Shown here in pieces: positions 59,523 to 64,000 of a stretch of 64,000 nt of DNA. Both the position numbers and the translations under genes were made by a program. The stretch is from Methanothrix soehngenii GP6 (lineage in GTDB: Archaea > Halobacteriota > Methanosarcinia > Methanotrichales > Methanotrichaceae): assembly GCF_000204415.1 (NCBI RefSeq), contig NC_015416.1, positions 2,604,001 to 2,668,000 on the forward strand, written 5' to 3'. The notes beneath the pieces were generated by a model. That model did no database searches. It saw only the letters and a program-made list of their open reading frames with translations, and had not been told where the DNA came from. The first letter of the stretch is position 1; the number at the start of each line of letters is the position of its first letter.

Positions 59523-59720
59523 CTCCTGCCGAATTGAGGTGAAGTATTATATACCTATAGGATCTCTTAAGCAAGGTTCGAAGAGAACGGGCTCCGCATC
59601 ACGAGAATGCAGAGTCTAAATGCTAGATGATTGTGATTTTGACTGGCAGGCAGGGGATGGCAGCAGATGAAGGCATACAGGGATCTGGGGGCAGACAGCA
59701 GATGAAGAAGGCGGAGATCT

Positions 59721-61679
59721 ATGTGGAAAGCTGAGGATTCTATTGAGCTCTACGGAATAGAAAAATGGGGGAACGGCTATTTTTCTGTTAACGAGAAGGG
59801 AAATGTCGTCGTTCTTCCCAATAAGAATTTGTATCAATCCGTGGATATCATGGATCTCATTGAGGAGATAGAGAAATCCAGGGATCTGGAGTTCCCCGTC
59901 CTCCTCCGCTTTCCCCAGATGCTGGAGGACCGGATAGATGAGATCACAGGCGCATTTATGGGAGCTATAGAGGAGTTCAATTATTCCGGCACTTATCAGC
60001 CCATCTTTCCCATGAAGGTCAACCAGAGAAAAGAGGTCATCGAGTATATCATCAAATACGGAGCCAAGCATAAGATCGGTATGGAGGTGGGAACCAAGGC
60101 AGAGCTACTGGCCGCTCTCTCTTTAGGCCTGCCAAGATATGCTCCCCTGATCTGCAATGGCTACAAGGATGAGGATTATCTCCGCCTCGCCCTGAGCATT
60201 CACAATCTGAACAATATAATCATAGTGGTAGACCTTTTCGAGGAGATCTACGACATCCTGAAGTACGCCGATGCCATGGGCGTGGTGCCAAGAGTCGGGA
60301 TGAGGGTGAAGCTCTTTGCCCGCGGCTCCGGCCGGTGGGTGGAGTCGGGTGGGGAGTCTGCCAAGTTCGGCCTCTCTACCAGCGAGGCCCTGGAATTGAT
60401 GAGAATCCTCGAGGAGAGAGGGCTTACTAGCAGCCTGAAGATGCTCCACTTCCATATCGGCTCGCAGATCACCGACATCCGGACGGTCAAGAACGCAATG
60501 AACGAGGCTGCGAGGGTTTATGCCAAAGCGCGAAAGATGGCAGATATCGAGTATCTGAATGTGGGCGGCGGCCTCTCTGTGGACTACAACGGCTCGAACA
60601 CCGCTACCCCTTCCAGCGCCAACTATTCTCTGCAGGAGTACGCGAACGACATCGTCTATACGGTGCAGAAGATCTGTGATGATGAGGAGGTCCCCTGTCC
60701 CACCATAGTCTCCGAGAGTGGAAGGGCCATCGCCGCCTACCACAGCATGCTCATCTTCAAGATAATCGGCAGAAAGAACGCCAAAAGCTCCCCTCTCCGG
60801 CCCCCGGATGATGAGGCACCCATGCAGATCGATGACCTCTGCAGCGCCTTCAAAGAGATCAACATCGATAACTACAAGGAGCACTACCATGATGCTCTGC
60901 AGTATAGAGACGAGCTTTACGACTCCTTCAATCTGGGGAACATCGGCCTTGAGGAGAGGGCTAAGGGCGAGACCCTATTCTGGATGGTCTGCAAAAAGGC
61001 GGCATTCCTGGCCAAGGAGGCAGGGGACGAGTCCGATGAGTTTTTAGAGCTGAAAAAGCTGGTCAGCCAGAAGTATATCGGCAACTTCTCTCTCTTCCAG
61101 TCCGTTCCAGACATGTGGGGGGTGGAACAGATATTCCCAACCATTCCTCTGCACCGCCTGGATGAGATGCCCAGCGAACGGGGCAGGATCGTGGATATCA
61201 CCTGCGATTCAGACGGGGAGATCAAGAGGTATGCTGGAGACAGCGAGGGCCTGGAGTACCTGGAGATGCATCCCCTGCTGGAGAACCAGGACTATTATCT
61301 GGGCATCTTCCTCCTGGGAGCATATCAGGATACCCTGGGAGATTTTCATAACCTTCTGGGCTGCGCTCATGAGGTGCATGTCATGGCAGAGGATGGCGAG
61401 TGGTATATCTGCCAGAAGGTGGAGGGCGACACCTGCAAAAAATTGCTGGATTTCTTCAACTACGAGACCAAGGACTACATCTGGGAGATCATGGACCGCT
61501 GCGTGACCAGAAAAGAGAGCATCCGCAAGCGAGAGCTGGAGCAGATCGAAGCAGAGCTGAACCGCACCCTCAAGGGTTATACCTACTTCATCACCCGTCC
61601 CCCGCGGCAGTCGAAGAAGAAGAAGAAAGAGACGGAAAGGGATCTGGGTCAGCGGCGTCCTGAAGCACTGAAAGGCTGA
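59721..61679 (+). CDS. speA: Biosynthetic arginine decarboxylase SpeA
   Basis: This 652-residue PLP enzyme of the alanine-racemase fold decarboxylates arginine to agmatine. Visible are FPMKVNQRKEVIE (the PLP lysine region), HFHIGSQITD, LNVGGGLSVDYNG and the SESGRAIAAYHS segment. The C-terminus ends in a lysine-rich tail. Most euryarchaea use the pyruvoyl-dependent enzyme instead, so this bacterial-type SpeA is notable. The start has GGAG five bases ahead. Confidence 0.94.
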   Translation: MWKAEDSIELYGIEKWGNGYFSVNEKGNVVVLPNKNLYQSVDIMDLIEEIEKSRDLEFPVLLRFPQMLEDRIDEITGAFMGAIEEFNYSGTYQPIFPMKVNQRKEVIEYIIKYGAKHKIGMEVGTKAELLAALSLGLPRYAPLICNGYKDEDYLRLALSIHNLNNIIIVVDLFEEIYDILKYADAMGVVPRVGMRVKLFARGSGRWVESGGESAKFGLSTSEALELMRILEERGLTSSLKMLHFHIGSQITDIRTVKNAMNEAARVYAKARKMADIEYLNVGGGLSVDYNGSNTATPSSANYSLQEYANDIVYTVQKICDDEEVPCPTIVSESGRAIAAYHSMLIFKIIGRKNAKSSPLRPPDDEAPMQIDDLCSAFKEINIDNYKEHYHDALQYRDELYDSFNLGNIGLEERAKGETLFWMVCKKAAFLAKEAGDESDEFLELKKLVSQKYIGNFSLFQSVPDMWGVEQIFPTIPLHRLDEMPSERGRIVDITCDSDGEIKRYAGDSEGLEYLEMHPLLENQDYYLGIFLLGAYQDTLGDFHNLLGCAHEVHVMAEDGEWYICQKVEGDTCKKLLDFFNYETKDYIWEIMDRCVTRKESIRKRELEQIEAELNRTLKGYTYFITRPPRQSKKKKKETERDLGQRRPEALKG

Positions 61680-61743
61680 AAAGCCATTGCCGCATCCCAG
61701 GTGGCAATAATCTTAAGTTCCTGACGGCTTTATCAGGTTGCTG

Positions 61744-63627
61744 ATGCAATCCACGTCCCGGGTCAGCAGCCCTTTACTGGCCATTCCTGGAGTTCTGGCC
61801 AGCATTTTTTCTCTGGCCATAGGTCTGGTGGCTCTCTTGACCTCCCTTGCCTCCTTTGGCCGCCAGGCAGAGTATGGATATCTCATCTCCCCCGGAGCAG
61901 GCGGAATTCTGTTCATTCATCTCGCTATTGCAGGAATGGTGGGAATGGCCATCTATCTGGAGCAGGAGAAGGGGGCAAGATGTCTCCAGATCTCAATAGC
62001 TCTGGGCGGTCTACCATCCCTTATCATCTTTGCATACTTTCGGGAGTGGCTAGGCGGCATCTTCTTGATTGCTATCGCTGCTGCGGTCTATTATTCGTCC
62101 CAAAGAATGAGCAGCGCACCCTTGCTCCTCTTTTCCGGCCTGGTCGGCTTTCTGGTCGCCCAGCTGGCCATAACCACCCTCCCTTATGGCTGGAAGGCCT
62201 GGGCCATCCCCGGGGTGCTCTTCGTCCTTGCCGGACTGATCGTTCTGCTGAATGGCTATCTGGCTCTCCTTCCCACTGGCCGGGGCCGGGGAGCAAGGTT
62301 TGGCAGCCGGCTTCTCTATGCCCTCTTTTTTTCCCTGGTCGCATTCGGGGCCATCGCTCTGCTCATGCAGGTTCCTCATGATGCTGGTGGGAGAATTTCA
62401 AATGCTTGTGGCTGCAACGGCTCGAATCTCTCTGCGTCCGGCACCGCTGTATCCCTGGATCCAGGATCCTCCCAAGACCTTCGAGAGGAGATCATCGCGC
62501 CGGAGGATGTGCGGACATTTCCTCAGGAGGAGAGCATACTCTTTCAAGCTAAAGCCTGCGAGAATGAGCCATGTCAGTATCTCTGGTGGTCTGACCGGGA
62601 CGGCATCCTGGACAGCAATCAGTCCTTTTCCCGCAGGGGCATGACAGCTGGATGGCATTCCGTCACTCTCACCGTCACCGACGGATCCGGCTGCGCCAGC
62701 CGGGATTCCATAGAGTTGGGAGTGGCCCCACCATCGGCCTGCAGCGATGTGTCTCCTCTGCCCAGATACTATCCGGTGGACACCCCCTGCCGGGATATCT
62801 GGCCCAATGGAACTGAATCCTGCCAGGAGATCGAGGTCTGCCATCCCGACCTGGACTACATCGTGCTGGACGCTGTGCGCTGCTGTAACGGTACCGCCTC
62901 CAGCCCGGCCTGCGCCTGGGCGCGCGCCCATGCCGATGGCGACAATAAGAGATGCAGGGGGCTTTACATCATTCGCGCCTTCGGGCCGGACGCGGTTTAT
63001 ATGCAGGGTTATGCACTTTTCAAGGCCTGCTGCTCCGGCTATCCGGAATGCACCCGCACCTCCTGGCCGAGCCTCGCCGGGACAGTATCCTTCCGGGAGG
63101 GGTTCAACCAGAATGTAGCTAACCTCTCCTGTCGGCAGGAGGAGTGGGGAGTTTCCGCCTGGCGCTCAGACACGAATATGAGCGAGAACAGTGCTGTGCT
63201 GGGGCTCTTTCCCGCCCATGCCACAGTCAATATCCTGCAGACTGGAGTGTGCGTGGATTATGCCGCCGCTCTGACCACTGCCCTGCGCAAAGCGGGCTAC
63301 AACAAGAGCGAGGCCATGGTTGCCGCCAGCCTGGGATATGATCTGCCCTTGCTGGGAGACCATCCCGGCCATGCCTATAACCTGGTGAAGCTTCCCGGAG
63401 AGGAGGGATATCATATCGTGGACACCACCGGCAACGGGGAGGGCATAAATCCGGAGGGATTGCCGCATTACTTCTGGTTTGTGGGGAACTTCATGAACCA
63501 GCCTGTCCGGATCCGGGTCTTTGACTGGTGGGTGGGCTACTGCAGCAAGATCTCGCCCTATGGATTCAATGATCTGGGCAGCGTGAAGGCGCCCGCGAGC
63601 GCGGAGATCTGCGGATGTCCGGGCTGA
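61744..63627 (+). CDS. Membrane protein with PKD-like and transglutaminase-like domains
   Basis: This protein of about 627 residues has about seven transmembrane helices in the first 210 residues, then an external part of about 400 residues: a PKD-like beta domain (LWWSDRDGILDSNQ, GWHSVTLTVTDGSGC), a cysteine-rich segment, and a transglutaminase-like domain with catalytic triad C503 (TGVCVDYAAAL), H543 (GHAYNLVKL) and D560 (VDTTG). It could crosslink or cut surface proteins. The ATG at 61744 has AGGT 5 bases ahead. Its 3' end overlaps the convergent IorA-like gene. Confidence 0.87.
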   Translation: MQSTSRVSSPLLAIPGVLASIFSLAIGLVALLTSLASFGRQAEYGYLISPGAGGILFIHLAIAGMVGMAIYLEQEKGARCLQISIALGGLPSLIIFAYFREWLGGIFLIAIAAAVYYSSQRMSSAPLLLFSGLVGFLVAQLAITTLPYGWKAWAIPGVLFVLAGLIVLLNGYLALLPTGRGRGARFGSRLLYALFFSLVAFGAIALLMQVPHDAGGRISNACGCNGSNLSASGTAVSLDPGSSQDLREEIIAPEDVRTFPQEESILFQAKACENEPCQYLWWSDRDGILDSNQSFSRRGMTAGWHSVTLTVTDGSGCASRDSIELGVAPPSACSDVSPLPRYYPVDTPCRDIWPNGTESCQEIEVCHPDLDYIVLDAVRCCNGTASSPACAWARAHADGDNKRCRGLYIIRAFGPDAVYMQGYALFKACCSGYPECTRTSWPSLAGTVSFREGFNQNVANLSCRQEEWGVSAWRSDTNMSENSAVLGLFPAHATVNILQTGVCVDYAAALTTALRKAGYNKSEAMVAASLGYDLPLLGDHPGHAYNLVKLPGEEGYHIVDTTGNGEGINPEGLPHYFWFVGNFMNQPVRIRVFDWWVGYCSKISPYGFNDLGSVKAPASAEICGCPG

Positions 63628-64000
63628 TCGGCTGATGATTGGACAAATCAGAGGCGTATCTGGGGCAGATCCCCCGCGCCACGATGGCTGAGGGCCCATT
63701 TCTGGCCAGCTCCTCCTGGAGGATCTGTTCCGCCTCCTGGACCGTTGCAGGAAGATCGAAGCCTCGCGTGGGCAGCAATCCCTCTAAAAGGGCAGTGAGA
63801 TCCGGCACCTCCTGGCCTCCGGTCATGGCCGCCACATCGTTCTTTAAGACGACCGCCAATAGATCCCGCTTCTGCCAGAGGGCATTGATCAGGCCCTGCA
63901 GCCCGGAATGGGCCAGGGCGTAATCACCCACCAGGGCGATCCCCTTGGTACTGAAGCCAGAGGCCACTCCAATCGAGGAGCCCAGGCCGTATACCACATC
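63566..64000 (-). CDS. Indolepyruvate ferredoxin oxidoreductase alpha-like, C-terminal part (partial)
   Basis: This gene enters from the right edge; about 144 C-terminal residues are visible. They form the TPP-binding domain: VVYGLGSSIGVASGFS, IALVGDYALAHSGLQ and LKNDVAAMTGGQEVP, closest to IorA, which oxidises indolepyruvate and other aryl-pyruvates to acyl-CoA. The usual C-terminal ferredoxin part with two [4Fe-4S] motifs is missing; after ARGICPRY come about 32 polar residues. The last 62 bases overlap the convergent transglutaminase gene. Confidence 0.8.
   Translation of the reverse strand, partial: DVVYGLGSSIGVASGFSTKGIALVGDYALAHSGLQGLINALWQKRDLLAVVLKNDVAAMTGGQEVPDLTALLEGLLPTRGFDLPATVQEAEQILQEELARNGPSAIVARGICPRYASDLSNHQPISPDIRRSPRSRAPSRCPDH

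Noticed and set aside
58521-59537. Plus-strand open frame of 338 codons opposite the second tnpB
   Set aside because: The minus strand encodes TnpB with all catalytic residues; the plus frame is its shadow.

Overview
The window is chromosomal DNA of a methanogenic archaeon of the order Methanosarcinales, most like Methanothrix (Methanosaeta). The evidence is O-phosphoseryl-tRNA synthetase, an F420-type (FrhB-like) flavoprotein domain, CooT, a form II/III RuBisCO very like that of Methanococcoides burtonii, a PGF-CTERM surface protein, and the archaeal exosome/proteasome/RNase P superoperon with archaeal RNA polymerase subunits Rpo11 and Rpo12. The genus is an inference from gene content, not from a marker alignment.

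Layout. 1-3.3 kb: partial Bcr/CflA exporter, iron-sulfur flavoprotein, PRC-barrel protein, Thg1-like tRNA 3'-5' polymerase. 3.5-9.3 kb: RuBisCO, small secreted proteins, a double-Cache protein, a secreted alkylsulfatase-type metallo-beta-lactamase. 9-12.3 kb: small hypothetical genes with two decayed genes (an FKBP stub and the end of a metal P-type ATPase). 12.5-16.6 kb: a three-gene redox module, NuoE + NuoF + a NuoG-N-terminus/FrhB fusion. 16.6-24.6 kb: arsenite methyltransferase, macro-domain protein, a 1044-residue hybrid histidine kinase, an aminotransferase. 24.6-33.7 kb: KamA-like radical SAM enzyme, TrkH and MscS (osmotic control), PGF-CTERM protein, TM2 protein, zinc metallopeptidase, a TnpB element. 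33.7-43.5 kb: mostly information processing (Rpo11, Csl4, METTL5-like, aRF1, translin, SepRS) plus RpiA. 44-49 kb: cupin, MBL hydrolase, phosphoglycolate phosphatase, cysteine-cluster protein, hypotheticals. 49.0-56.4 kb: superoperon L15e, DUF54 protein, Rnp3, Rnp2, PsmA, SBDS, Rrp4, Rrp41, Rrp42, L37Ae, Rpo12, Brix, Pcc1, prefoldin beta, then tRNA-Arg(UCU). 56.4-64 kb: CooT, lipoprotein, deoxyhypusine-synthase-like protein, a second TnpB element, arginine decarboxylase SpeA, a membrane transglutaminase, and the end of an IorA-like TPP enzyme.

Themes. RuBisCO, ribose-5-phosphate isomerase and phosphoglycolate phosphatase are all present and could form parts of a pentose-phosphate/CO2 salvage route. 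The DHS-like gene and SpeA point to agmatine-based polyamine or hypusine synthesis. The NuoEF/NuoG-FrhB module looks like a soluble complex linking NAD(P)(H), ferredoxin and F420.

The clearest undescribed item is a dispersed repeat family. Two ~160-bp copies (26541-26700 and 47380-47538) have terminal inverted repeats beginning GGCTC and perfect 8-bp target duplications, the hallmarks of a MITE; a truncated copy (32264-32379) and a composite copy (43481-43974) also occur. The ends resemble ISL3-family ends (inference from memory of that family).
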